64,000 bases of DNA from Diphasiastrum complanatum. Lineage: Eukaryota > Streptophyta > Lycopodiopsida > Lycopodiales > Lycopodiaceae. The first letter of the stretch is position 1; the number at the start of each line of letters is the position of its first letter. This document shows positions 27,296 through 38,289 of this stretch, piece after piece. The translations under genes were made by a program, and so were the position numbers. The notes beneath the pieces were generated by a model, which made no database searches, was not told the origin of the DNA, and was given only the letters and a program-made list of their open reading frames with translations. Where the stretch lies: positions 60,825,597 through 60,889,596 of the forward strand of contig CM055095.1 in NCBI GenBank assembly GCA_029204225.1. Reading direction: 5' to 3'.

Positions 27296-28245
27296 GACAG
27301 ACATTGACACAAAATGTCGAGCCACAGACTCCAAAGCAGGAAGCTGAAGACCAACCAGATGGAAAAAAAGAAGACACAAATCAGCAGCGACAAACAGGAC
27401 CAAGAAGGTCGACAAGACAAAGAAGACCTCCAGACCGATACACCAACATTCTTCAATGGAGTGAAAATGCAGATATTGAATATTGCAGCTTCACTGAAGA
27501 ACCGACAACATACCAAGAAGCTATCCAGAGTCCAGAGGGAGAATTATGGAAGCAAGCAATGTCGGAAGAGATCGAGTCGATGAGGCAAAATGAGGCATGG
27601 ACATTAGAGCCACTACTCGAAGGAAAGAAAACTATCGACTGCATATGGGTTTACAAAAGAAAGCTAAATCAGATGGCATTGTTGGACACTACAAGACCAG
27701 ACTTGTTGCCAAGGGGTACATGCAGAGGTATGGCATCGACCACTTCGATACATACTCACCAATGGTCAAGATGGCAAGCATCCGACTACTCCTTGCATAT
27801 CCAACACAACACAATCTGAAAATTCATCAGATTAATGTAAAAACAGCCTTTCTCCATGAAGATCTAGAGAAAGAAATCTTCATGAAGCATACTCACCAAT
27901 GGTCAAGATGGCAAGCATCCGACTACTCCTTGCATATGCAACACAACACAATCTGAAAATTCATTAGATTGATGTATCCATGCAGATCTAGAGGAAGAAA
28001 TCTTCATGAAACAGCCTAAAGGATACGAAGACCCCGACAATCGAGAGTATGCATGTCGACTACATCGATGTATATATGGTCTAAAGCAGGCATCACGAGC
28101 TTGGTACAAGAAGCACGATAATCTTCTGAAGCCTTTAGACTTCGTTCCTACACAACAAGACTGTAATGTCTACATAAAAAGAATAGAAAAAAAATTTGTG
28201 ATTCTGACAATTTTTGTAAATGACTCTCTAATGATAGGAAATTGT
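27296..28245 (+). pseudogene. Ty1/copia integrase-RT linker and RT fragment
   Basis: Left to right: acidic/basic linker with SRRSTRQRRPPDRYTN-type text (about 27395-27445), RT start (TTYQEAIQSPEGELWKQAMS, MRQNEAWTLEPL), fingers/palm (GHYKTRLVAKGYMQRYGID, VKMASIRLLLAYPTQHNLKI near 27690-27835), KQPKGYEDPDNREYACRLHR, IYGLKQASRAWYKKHD, and a catalytic motif reading FVND instead of YVDD near 28215. A frameshift separates the first two parts. A 137-bp tandem duplication (27751-27887 and 27888-28010) repeats the MASIRLLLAY region. The fragment ends abruptly near 28245, where a different copia begins. Confidence 0.85.
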
Positions 28246-30057
28246 TTAATGTTATTCTGCATTTGAAAATATTTGGTTGTGAGGCTTATGCACATATTTG
28301 TAATGAGAAATGGAGAAAACTTCATGCAAAATCGGTCAAGTGGATTTTTCTTGGCCATGATGAGAAGGCTAAAGCTTATATGCTATATGATAGAGATGCT
28401 TAGAAGCTTATTATTACTCAAGATGCAATTTTTTATGACATGGAAAAACTTGATCAAAACAATATTACTCATGAATCCTTGGATGATAGTGTGAGTGTGG
28501 AGATTAAGAAAGTAGTTGATTCATATGTGGAAGATTGAAAGGACAAAGAAAAAGAAAAGATCGGGCTCCAAAGCGGTTACCCAAGTGGTACTTGAAGGTA
28601 ACAAGTGATGCAAAAAAGAGAAAGAATCTTGAGTCTCGTAAACAAAGAGAGCTCAGAAGGTCAATGAGGAATCGGAAACACTCCCAAAGGTTAGAAATGA
28701 ACCTAGCCTTAATGGTTTCAATACTAAAAACACAAGAACCAAAGTCTTTTGATGAGGCAAAAGAACACAAAGAATGGCAAGCAACTATATAAACAAAAGT
28801 GGAAGCACTAAAGAAGAACAAGACTCGGGATTTGGTTGAGGTACTTGATGGTAAGGTGTCTACTACTTATAAGTGAGTCTACAAAGCCAAGTGTGGAGGG
28901 AGCAAATGAGAAACTTTACAAATACAAAGCACGTATAGTTGTGAGAAAATTCTAGAAACACAAAGGTATTGATTTTGAAAAAACCTTCACATGCATATCT
29001 AAAATGGTTATTGTACGTTCTATTTTTGCTTTCTATGGCTAAGAAATCTAGGAAATGAATGAGAAATATACTTTTCTAAATGGATTGGTGGATGAAGATG
29101 TGTATATGATAAACTTAAAAGGTTTGTTGAGTCAAAAAGAATACATCTGTTTTCAAGTTTAACAACACCATTAGGGATTGAAGCAAGCACCATAGGCATG
29201 GTACTCATGTATCAATGAACACTTCAAATGAAGGGGAGTGGTGAAGAGTATGACATATCCTAACTTTGACATTCTACAACATGACTTGGATTATGCATTC
29301 ATTGGTCTATACATTGATAATTTGATCGTTACGAATAGTAATCATATTCTAATATATCAAATCAAATCCAAATTGTTCAAAGCCTTTGATATGAGCAATC
29401 TAGAATAAATACATTGATTTCTTAACATTAAAGTATGGCAAAAAGATAATACCTTTTTTTTAGCTCAAAGCAAATATACACAAGATTTGCTTTATAAGTT
29501 CAATATGCAAAACTACAAGCCACATGACGAGTCTAAAAACCAATGTTGGTATATAAAACTAATGCAAATTGGTCAAGTTATATACATGACAAATGCTCTA
29601 CCATTATAGTTTTAACATCGGTGTAGTTGTGGTCTTTTGGAGTAGCAAACAAAGAGTTGTAGCTCTATCTTCAATGGAAGCTTAGCATTGTACTCTTACC
29701 AATGCTACACATGAAACCGAGTACTTAACTTTTAGCAATGCTATGCATGAAGCAGTATGGTTGTGGAGATTGGTTGATGATTAGCTCAACTGTAGGTGGG
29801 TGCAACTATTGTGTTTTGTGATAACCAAATTTGTATTCATCTTGCTAAAATCCAATTTCATATGTTTGGACAAAGTACATAGAGATACATTACCATTTTA
29901 TTCAAGAAAAGTTATTTGAAGGTGCCATTGATGTTTCTTTTTTGTAAATATGAATCAAGACACAAATATGTTTATAAAATCGTTAGGTAGAATAAAATTT
30001 GAGAAATTTTGCACTCTATTAGGATTACAAAAGTGCAATTTAATCATTGAGAGGGAG
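28246..30057 (+). pseudogene. Second Ty1/copia remnant: integrase end, RT, RNase H
   Basis: Begins with a C-terminal integrase signature (LKIFGCEAYAHICNEKWRKL, VKWIFLGHDEKAKAYMLYDR near 28255-28390), then the linker (LRRSMRNRKHSQRLEMNLAL, SFDEAKEHKEWQATI to 28790), a heavily broken RT (KARIVVRKF, GIDFEKTFTCISKMVIVRSI to about 29030, GLKQAP near 29175), the YIDN-type catalytic region near 29310, and RNase H text to about 30000. It ends at a purine tract just before the LTR. Frameshifts and stops throughout. The 5' half is missing; it starts inside integrase exactly where the previous fragment stops. Confidence 0.75.
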
Positions 30058-30303
30058 TGTTAGATATATTGTATAATGATAAACTTCAATCTAAACTCTT
30101 AGTTGGAATACCACTCTAATTAGGCTAAACTTAGTTGTACATGAGACTCTCAATTAGACTAGTCAAGGCCCTAGAATTCTTTAACCTCTTTTTGTGATGT
30201 ATATTCTTTTGATAATACAACAATGTGGGCTTTTGTTTTTGGTGTCTCATCTCCTCTACTTGCTTGTGCTTGTGTTCATCTCTAGATTTTAGTCTAATTC
30301 TCA
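30058..30303 (+). repeat. Probable 3' LTR of the copia remnant
   Basis: The purine tract gagagggag (30049-30057) is followed at 30058 by TGTTAGATATATTG, a normal LTR start. A plausible CA end lies at 30303, just before an A-rich run. The only other element with a TGTTAG start here is the LTR at 53784. No 5' partner is present in the window, so the right boundary is a guess. Confidence 0.55.
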
Positions 30304-32185
30304 AAAGAAAAAAAAAACTACGAAAATTATGTTTGGAATCAATAGACCTGCAATCCAATCATAAAGCAAAACTAGATATTAGATAATATGGTTGATAAAT
30401 TTTGGTTCTCAATGGAAAACCAAACTTTCTAGGAAACGTTTATAGTCAATCATGAACCATGAATTGATCTTTTTGGTATTATGGCACAAAGCCTTAGCTT
30501 GTACCCACCTGGTATAATAAGAGTGTTCAAAATGACATAACATTGACCATGTGTGAAAAAGATGTAGTAAATATGATCCAAACCGCATCTCTAAAAGGTC
30601 CAACCAATTTGGAAACTATCAAAGAAAAACAAATATTGGTTGATGGCTTTTACCTATTTGTTATGGTGGCAAGTTTTGGTGACATCTAGGCAATATTATG
30701 ACATGCCATAACGCAATCTCCTTAGCAATTATTTCACAAGAAAAACGTCCACTTGCAAGTTGCATATGAGATGCTTTCAAAACTTGATACTTTTCATAGG
30801 GTCATCTTAAAATTCCACAAAAGCCATTTCAATACAATAGCTTAGCAAACAACACATGGTAAAGCCTTCAACATTATTAGCTTTCAATTTGAGAAGGAAC
30901 TTGCCCCAAGACCAAATAGTAATACCCCATTGACCATACACTAAAGCCTTAACAATTAGATGTTTTTTATAGTCTTGCAATGGGAAGGAAATGTGTCCAA
31001 GACCATATATTGATAAATGTCACCATACCAATGCTCTACCCCATAAACAAACAACAAAAAACCACATCAAGATATGAAAGACACTCCTTGATTTCTCTAG
31101 TATAAAGCTAAGCTTGTGAGTAAAGTTTATGCCTATTCAAAAATTACACTCCTGCTATAACATAACCAACAAGCAATATGTCCAATGATTAGAATCTTTC
31201 AATTAGATGCACATTTGAGCAATAATCTATAAAATATGATTTATTATGCAACAAAATATGTTCTTTATCTTTGAATGACAAAAATTATGGCTAAAGTGTC
31301 CTTTTTAATAGTTCAATACTTAAGCTTAATTGTCAAAATTTTACTCGCTTAGTAAACACAATCATCTTTTGAGGAGATCAACTTCCTTCTCATATACTCA
31401 AAAATCATCCAATAAAAATTTCCCAAAAGTATTTCTCCCAATTTGTGTATGCCACATGCTCCAATTTTCATTGCTACATACTAGAGAACATTCTATGACA
31501 ATTAGTTCATCTAATCTAGAATACCCCTTTATTTTCAAAATAGAATACCCCTTCTTTTGCAGTTACAATTCTAGACTGTTCAGAATTTCGTGGACTTCAG
31601 CCCAACAAATATGAAAGGCTTCCTAATGGTTTTTAATAAACCAAAAAAGATTGCAGACCAGTTCAATGAATTTGCCATATATCCTATACGAAGGACGAAC
31701 AAAGTTGCATCCTGAAACTCCATTTCAAATATCTTCCGCTCTTCCACCTATTATTAATAGAAAATTTTCTATGATTGAAACTAATCCAAAGATTTAGCTT
31801 AATAATTACAAGTTCATGACCTAATTTTTCATCGCAACCAAATGATCATTTTATTCAGAAAATCAGATGCCTAGAATTCAGATAAATTATAACTGACATA
31901 CAATAACCCACATTAGAAAGGTAAATTAAATATTTATTTATCTTGCAAAGCTTCGAAGGACAATCGTGCATCTCAAAACATCCAAACCCTTCAACATTAA
32001 ACCTAAAACCATTATCATCATCACTGGTCTCACAAAGATATGATAAAAAGGGCTTGAGAAACCACAGTAGCATTTAATTGACAAAACTTACGGCAGCAAT
32101 TGAAATCTAAAGAACAGATATATTCATAAGGATGGTGGTGTCTAAAGACACCATTGTAGGCAAAAAGCAAACCTATACCAGACTT
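30304..32185. other. AT-rich intergenic DNA
   Basis: No gene, RNA or clear element is recognised. The right end must include the H2B 3' UTR (minus strand, below 32186). Confidence 0.4.
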
Positions 32186-32626
32186 TTAAGCACTGGTGAA
32201 TTTAGTTACGGCCTTGGTTCCCTCCGAGACAGCATGCTTAGCCAACTCCCCAGGAAGAATCAACCTAACAGCAGTCTGAATCTCCCGTGAAGTAATAGTA
32301 GGCTTCTTGTTATACCTCGCAAGCCTGGATGCTTCCTGGGCCAACTTCTCAAAGATGTCATTGATGAAACTGTTCATGATGCCCATGGCCTTGCTAGAGA
32401 TACCCGTGTCAGGGTGCACCTGCTTCAGCACCTTAAAGATGTAGATCTTGTAGGTTTCCACGCTCTTCTTCACGCGCTTCTTCTTGCCGCCCTCCTTGGC
32501 AGGGGCTTTGGCGGCCTTGGGCTTCTTCTCAACCGGCTTCTTCTCGGCCTTCTCAGCTTTCTCGGCTGCCTTCTCCGCCTTCTCTGCTGGCTTCTCGGCC
32601 GGCTTCTTCTCTGCCTTGGGCGCCAT
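32186..32626 (-). CDS. Histone H2B, intronless, 146 aa
   Basis: A core histone that pairs with H2A in the nucleosome. The start at 32624-32626 gives [13 protein letters not shown], the standard plant H2B N-terminus; the frame remains open upstream (to 32821) but that text is 5' UTR and promoter. The tail (residues 1-50) is a Lys/Ala/Glu/Pro repeat. The histone fold begins about residue 55: [53 protein letters not shown], then [15 protein letters not shown] and the terminal AVTKFTSA, which carries the conserved ubiquitination lysine. Length and sequence match plant H2B with no lesion. The coding strand is far more GC-rich than its surroundings. It stands alone; no partner histone gene is visible within the window. 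Confidence 0.98.
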   Translation of the reverse strand: MAPKAEKKPAEKPAEKAEKAAEKAEKAEKKPVEKKPKAAKAPAKEGGKKKRVKKSVETYKIYIFKVLKQVHPDTGISSKAMGIMNSFINDIFEKLAQEASRLARYNKKPTITSREIQTAVRLILPGELAKHAVSEGTKAVTKFTSA

Positions 32627-32738
32627 CGCTGCTGCTACGATCACAAAAAACACGAAGAAAATCGAACGAAAAAGAGGCAAAAGGAACTGGATCGCAAGCA
32701 AAAAGAGAAGAGATGAAGAGAAGTAGAACAAAAGAGCG

Positions 32739-32746
32739 TTTATATA
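32739..32746 (-). promoter_or_regulatory. TATA box of H2B
   Basis: Minus-strand TATATAAA about 113 bp upstream of the ATG, leaving a normal short leader. Confidence 0.75.
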
Positions 32747-32784
32747 CGAGAAAGGAAAGGGGGCTGGGCCGTCTGCGTTCTCCG

Positions 32785-32789
32785 ATTGG
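32785..32789 (-). promoter_or_regulatory. CCAAT box of H2B
   Basis: Minus-strand CCAAT within ttccaccaatcgg, about 40 bp upstream of the TATA box. Just upstream (32803-32811) minus-strand cgatccgc resembles the plant histone octamer (CGCGGATC on the other strand, one mismatch). The arrangement fits a replication-linked histone promoter. Confidence 0.55.
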
Positions 32790-32829
32790 TGGAAACCAGT
32801 CGGTGCGGATCGACTTCGCATCGAACGGT

Positions 32830-35120
32830 CGCAACGATGGACACCTCGGCGATCTGATCGGGGAGGGCTGTGACGCGTCGGCTTCCTCGCCTGCCGTTGC
32901 CGCGCAACTTCAAAGGATTCTCCTTAACTTAAAGACCAGGTACAAGGCTCATATTTTAAGGGTCAAAAGCCCTGGCCCCTCAAAATTAGCCAAGGCAACT
33001 CAAGGGAGGGACTTGACACGGAGGTCACTGAATCTTGGGATGATTTGAGACTCACTAACCTACAAGTGCTGAAGGAGAGGCACTTGCCAAAGCAATTGTT
33101 GATCTGGATCGCTCTAGTCAAGAGCTGGGCACCGCACAATTTGATACTCAAGGAGGAGTGCGACGTATGTGCGGAGGTGGGAAGGTGAAAAATTTTGAAT
33201 TCCTACAAAGTGATTGGTTGGGGATAAACTTACTAAGAATTTGCTTGCTTGGTAAGGTTGGGAGGCTTGAATAGATCCATGAACTTGCCCCTGCATGGCA
33301 TGTAGACATGTCACATAGGGGCGTTACCCATTGTAGTCCTAAAAGGGTGCTAAGACACTTTGGTCAATAAAAACAAATAAGGATCTAGAAGCCTTGCCAT
33401 GTAAGGGCACATCCATTGTATTCTTGAAAGGGCCTAGTCGTTTTGGTCCTTGTAAACAAATAATGAACTCAAAAGTGCTCACTTGGACTTGTTGGGCAAT
33501 AAGTTTGAAGCCAACTCAAGTAACCTGCTACAAAGGTCATTGAACCTTATAATTGTGACCAACACATATTCATAAAGTAACTAGCTTGTGAACCAATTCA
33601 TATTCATAAGGTAAGTAGTTTTGTGGCTTCTCACATCGATCATTAAACCTGAAACTGTTTTCGGCAAATCTTCCACACTATTGTGATGCACAACTCCACT
33701 AATCCCATTAGTGAAAGTTAATATCAAACCACGCTGCATGTAAGGACTAGACAAATGGTGCTGCTTAAATAGCATGTATGAACCTAGCACCATGCTCATG
33801 TGCCACTCTATCTACATTTGAGAAATCATGTCCAATATTAACACATGCAATCAAAAATAGAAAATTCACATACGCGTTAACAACAATCTTACTACCAAAT
33901 AGTCTTAACTAGTCAAATTAACAAAACTTTGAATCTTTGTGTACAAATCTTAAAGTTTTAAAATAAGATGTTGTCATATAGCCATTATTGAAACCCTAAA
34001 CAACCAAACTACTCAAGATTAATATATTTTGCGAAAAAAAAAATTCACACTTTGCTTGTAAGATTGACAATATTAATGATTGGGATAAGATTCGCATATC
34101 ACTGTCCAAAACCATTGAGAAAGATTTTCACACAGCTCCTTCTCCTTACTAGCATGTCCAATGCATTCGAGCTAATTGTTATATGACTCACACCATGCGT
34201 ATATCCACAAAACATACAAAGGGCACCTGTCACATACCAAACAATTGTTCATGTGGATATAGTCGTGGATGGGTATGGATATCATTGTGGATATTGGTGT
34301 CAAATTTCAGAGTTTAAGGACTGAAATTGATCTACAAATGATCACAAAGAGTGATTGGTAGCTTGGGATCTTGATCTATATCAAGACTAGCTTCCAAATC
34401 TAGCTTCTACTTGACAATCTTTGTGAATCCAAGCAAGAACAATAAAAAATGATGATCCACGGCTTCACATGTGTGAAGTACAGCTATTGTACGGCCTGAT
34501 AACAGATAAATAGTTTACTTATCATTTACTAAGCATTCATCCACAAAGAAAGTGCTTAAGAGAGTCAAAACACAAAGATTGCTTCACAAACCAAGATTTC
34601 TCATCATTAGCTCAACAATGGATCCCTCATGGATCAAGTACCAAATCACCATAATCTCTCTCTAAGCTGCATCCAGCACGTGTGGGACAACTCATTGTAC
34701 TCATCCATATCCACTTTGGATAAGATCTATCAAGTTTGCCACATCATCCATTGGTGGTTTATGTTGACCTTCTAGATTCCTACAATCTAGGACCTAACTC
34801 CTATAATTTAAGAGATGTCATATTAGACTCAAATGATAGCTAATCAAAATGGATCTGAATATTACAAGTGTCATTTCACACACGTGGACAGGTCCTCACA
34901 CGTGTGGATCCACATAGATGTCAAAATACATCAAAAACCAAGTGAAAATTGCTTCATTCTAACAATTGGAGCATGGAAAATCCATGTGTGGATGTTCAAT
35001 ATATTTTTTGGCCACCAATTGGCACAAGATAGCAAAGAATTTGAATTTTTGAAATCTATGGATCCATGTACGACAATCCAAAAAAACTACATTTTTTATT
35101 AATCACCCGTCGAAGGTACA
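32830..35120. other. Intergenic DNA with small tandem duplications
   Basis: The left 100 bp remain GC-rich and belong to the H2B promoter side. At 33319-33480 an 85-90-bp unit (cattgtagtcct..aaagggtgc..cactttggtc.. aaaacaaataa) is present twice in degenerate form, and catattcataa.gtaa.tag is doubled at 33566-33613. Imperfect cacacgtgtgga-type palindromes occur at 34460-34480 and 34876-34905. No gene recognised. Confidence 0.4.
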
Positions 35121-35720
35121 TGTTGGTACATTCTCTACCAATATCACAATCAGCCGAAGGAATATTTTTGGTCTCGGCTGATCCAAGATCCAGAGTAACT
35201 AGACTTGTAAGTTATAGGCCCAACCATGGCATCTTGTTGTGTAAGACCATGAGTTGAGGACAAACTAGTTAGTTACTTGAGAGTCAGTTGGATGTGACAC
35301 GAGATTGGAGAGCTAAGAAACAATATTCAGTTGTCGACAACGACAACCAAGAAACAAAATGGCGGGTAAAAGGAAGAGAAGATAGAAAAGAAGAACACAC
35401 GAAGTAGCTAGAGAGGACCAACATAGTGAGCACAAAGAAGACAGAAGTTAGCAATGAGGCTAACAAGTCAAGGAGTTCGTGAGTTGAGGAGAGTGAGATG
35501 ATTGAGGATCGGTGTGTAGAGAAAGAGCAGTCTAGAGATCAGTCAGTGGATCGGAATCGGGTTATTCAGAGAAGGATAGCCGATTTGATGTGTTGATGAT
35601 CAGACCAGTGACGAGCAGAGTTGTTGTGTGAATGCAAATTCGATGCATAGGGATTGTAAAGAAGTTATTGTCATTGGAATGAGAATCCTTGGAATACTTC
35701 TTATCAGAAAAGAGCCAACA
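35121..35720 (+). repeat. Probable 5' LTR of a Ty3/gypsy element
   Basis: Begins TGTTGGTACATTC and ends AGAGCCAACA, so the termini form a 6-bp inverted repeat (TGTTGG/CCAACA). It is followed at once by tttggtgtcgttgatgac, a degenerate version of the TGGCGCCGTTG primer-binding site of Tat/Athila-type Ty3 elements, and then by a Ty3 gag. Length 600 bp. The matching 3' LTR is absent. Confidence 0.65.
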
Positions 35721-36680
35721 TTTGGTGTCGTTGATGACTTACTTACATTTACACAATACGATCAGCTTTCAATAGCAATGTCCATCGCATTCAATTTTAG
35801 ATTTATTTTATTTTCACTATTTTCTTGCTTCTAGCTTATATATATTTTGATTTACATTTTAACCTTCTTTTTATTTGTGCAGCACTTTATTACACTTAAC
35901 CGACTATTTTTTTTCACCTACTTGTTTCACGCTCCGCATTAACCAAAAGTTCTTACTTTTTTACTTTTACCAACCCATTTTCATCCACCACAGTCCTATT
36001 CCCAACCACTCTATGTGCGGGGAGGATAGGCAAGTAGTTGATGAGCGATATCTCCCAGAACCGCACCTTCCGAATGAACAAATTGAATCAAGTCAACGGA
36101 CAAGACCACAATTAAGATCTGTCATACATGATCCAAGGAATAGAGCTAATCATTACGAAGCAAGATATGATGATCAACCTATTAGATTATCTCCTAGATG
36201 AAGATCACATGCGTTTGAATGAAGAACTCCCAAATTAGATTTACCAAAATTTGATGGAAGAACGGATCCTCATCGATTTATTCAAATATTTGAGAATGCC
36301 TGTGAAGTATATGGAGATTCTTCACATAAAGCATGGCCCAATTCTTCTCCATGACCTTCCTAGGTGTCGCTCGAGATTGGTTTTTCAACCTTGATCGAGA
36401 TGAACGTAATGAGTGGGAAGTCTTGAAGGAAGCTTTCATTAAACAATTCAAACCTGATAGATGTTAATCACTTGGTTCATAGTTGGCCTTCCAAAAAGGA
36501 TTCGACATGAGCTTAAACATGTTGATGATTATCGTCAACTAAAGCAAGCCATGTTAGAAGCTACAAGAGAAGATGCCGAAGAATCAGATGTTGAGAATTG
36601 TCATTTTAATAACCACCAAAAAAATTTACTTTACAAAAAAAGATTGATGCCAATAATGAACGACAATGGTTAATCAAACA
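35721..36680 (+). pseudogene. Ty3/gypsy leader and gag remnant
   Basis: After the primer-binding site (35721-35738) comes a non-coding leader, then gag text in shifting frames: SSQRTRPQLRSVIHDP (about 36090), LDLPKFDGRTDPHRFIQIFE (about 36235-36295), NACEVYGDSSHKAW, then VARDWFFNLDRDERNEWEVL and KEAFIKQFKPDR (about 36365-36460). Three frames are needed, with stops between. The sequence is lost just after gag, where the reverse-transcriptase remnant starts. Confidence 0.75.
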
Positions 36681-37905
36681 TCTTCACATCAATTGTGTTG
36701 ATAAAGTGCAACATAATCCATGTTTCATTTGTATTAATCTTGTTAGGACACTTGCAATTGAAAGGCTTGATAGTCAAGACTTTGAACTTTTTCCTGACAA
36801 ATCAAACAATTATGTTCACTACTCTATAGAACATATAAAGGCAACTATGGGAAATATAATACCCGATGAATTCATCTAAATGAACGTCCCTATCTTTTAT
36901 GCACTTTTAAAGCTCATAAAAATTCTTTAGATGGATCGCGAATGCCCATGAGTGCTATTTTTCTGGATTCGCTAAAAACCTGACAGGGGTTCTTGGTATG
37001 TTGGTGCAGGCCTTAAGGCAAAAACATACAAGAGCTACCTAAATGGAGATACAGCTTCACTTTGGCAATGTGACTCCCCTGTTCACTTATATCTCGATAT
37101 ACCCAAAGACATTTACTGCATAAAGGCCACAAACATCTCCAAATGTTACAAAAATATACCCTTGGATGGGCCGGACGATCCAAGAAAAAATCAAAAGAAT
37201 AGAATGCTATTGACATGGATACAATATGTGCATGGAATTTCATGTTGATAAATAATTGTATTGTCATACTTGGTAATCACACTTGGAGACAAATCAGGGG
37301 AATTCCCATGGGATTCTCATGTTCGCCACACTATGGTGTAATTGGTATCTCTCATACTTTGAAATGCGATTTATCAAAAGATTAGCAAAATTGAAGCAGA
37401 TAAAGTTTATGAATGATTTCAAATTTTCATTCAAATATATTGATGACATATGCTTTATCAACAACCCCCTTATCGGAAAGTTTCTGGACAAAACACAACC
37501 TAGAACACCGGATAACCCTTTTTGGATTTATCCCTTGGATATCTTGATATTGATGAAAGCGACACGGCCAACAACATGGTAAAATTTTTAAATATCACCA
37601 TCTATTTTGATCCGATAAATGGTGTGATATTCCTTTCTAAATACACAAAAGAAGAGATTTGCCCTTCCAATATTTGCAGCACATGCACGTGGCCTCCAAT
37701 AGGCCAGTGTATAACTCCTATAAAATCATCGTATCTCGGGTTATTACAGCTATGTACTGTTGTAATAAGCAACAGACGTTTCTGAAAGAAGTTAAGACTC
37801 TTGTTGGTGCATTTCAAAAAAATGATTTTCTAAAAGACAAACTATATTTGATCATAGATAGACTACTTACACAAGACACTTTTATCTGGAATGTCTTTTG
37901 ATTTG
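36681..37905 (+). pseudogene. Penelope-like reverse transcriptase remnant
   Basis: This is neither Ty1, Ty3 nor LINE RT. In order across several frames: DKVQHNPCFICINLVRTLAI (about 36697), a fingers motif FKAHKNS (36906), RWIANAHECYFSGFAKNLTG (about 36932), motif A reading ATNISKCYKNIPLDGPDD (about 37129, Asn at 37132-37134 where the catalytic Asp belongs), motif B RGIPMGFSCSP (37296-37328), WCNWYLSYFEMRFIKRLAKL, motif C KYIDDICFINNP (37433-37468), then IYPLDILDI, VKFLNITIYFDPINGVIFLS, and after another shift YKRRDLPFQYLQHMHVASNR and FLKEVKTLVGAFQKN. The DK..NN.xFIC start, KCY-IP motif A, GIPMG..C-P motif B, YIDD and the YDKR-like block are those of Penelope-like RTs (Naiad/Coprina branch, from memory of the family). 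No GIY-YIG endonuclease is seen on either side. At least four frameshifts and a lost catalytic residue make it dead. Confidence 0.7.
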
Positions 37906-38064
37906 CCTACAAGTATTTACTCTTCCTTGGTGGGCAGTTAGCTTTCGCTAAGAGATTCACTGGGGTTTGCGTGCGATTTTGTGTGGTGGCATGGTGGCAG
38001 GTACCAACTGGATGTCTTGAAATTTGTTTCGCTCTACGGTGCTTTTTTTAGAGCTATGTTTTAC

Positions 38065-38135
38065 CTTGTTGAGTTATGAATAAAGGCTTCAAAAAGTTTG
38101 GTCTAGCTTTGGCAAGAGGAGCTATATTTTGTTAA
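38065..38135 (+). repeat. Shared 3' tail, copy 1
   Basis: ccttgttgagttatgaataaaggcttc... gcaagaggagctatattttgtt...ctctctctatg. Matches the copy at 41845-41935 over about 80 bp. It carries a poly(A)-signal-like aataaa and ends in a CT run, and lies about 170 bp after the Penelope-like RT. Confidence 0.6.
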
Positions 38136-38289
38136 TCTCTCTCTATGCATCCTTGTGGTGTAAATCCGACTATCCTTTGGTTGAAATAGTATCAAACCTT
38201 TACCTTACGTGGATTCATAGGTTAACAAAGGCTTTTTTTCATGGTTTAGTCCTCAGGTTGGTTTCAGGATGCTGTTGATCTTGGTTAAA

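Noticed and set aside
27304-27819. Apparent 171-codon host gene upstream of the CDPK
   Set aside because: The text is a copia integrase-RT linker and RT start.
32414-32726. Open frames on the plus strand over the H2B gene
   Set aside because: Leucine- or alanine-rich antisense shadows of the Lys/Ala/Glu-rich H2B tail.
32186-32821. Longer H2B reading frame starting at 32821
   Set aside because: The extra 65 codons cover the TATA and CCAAT boxes, and known plant H2B proteins start MAPKAEK, which is at 32626.
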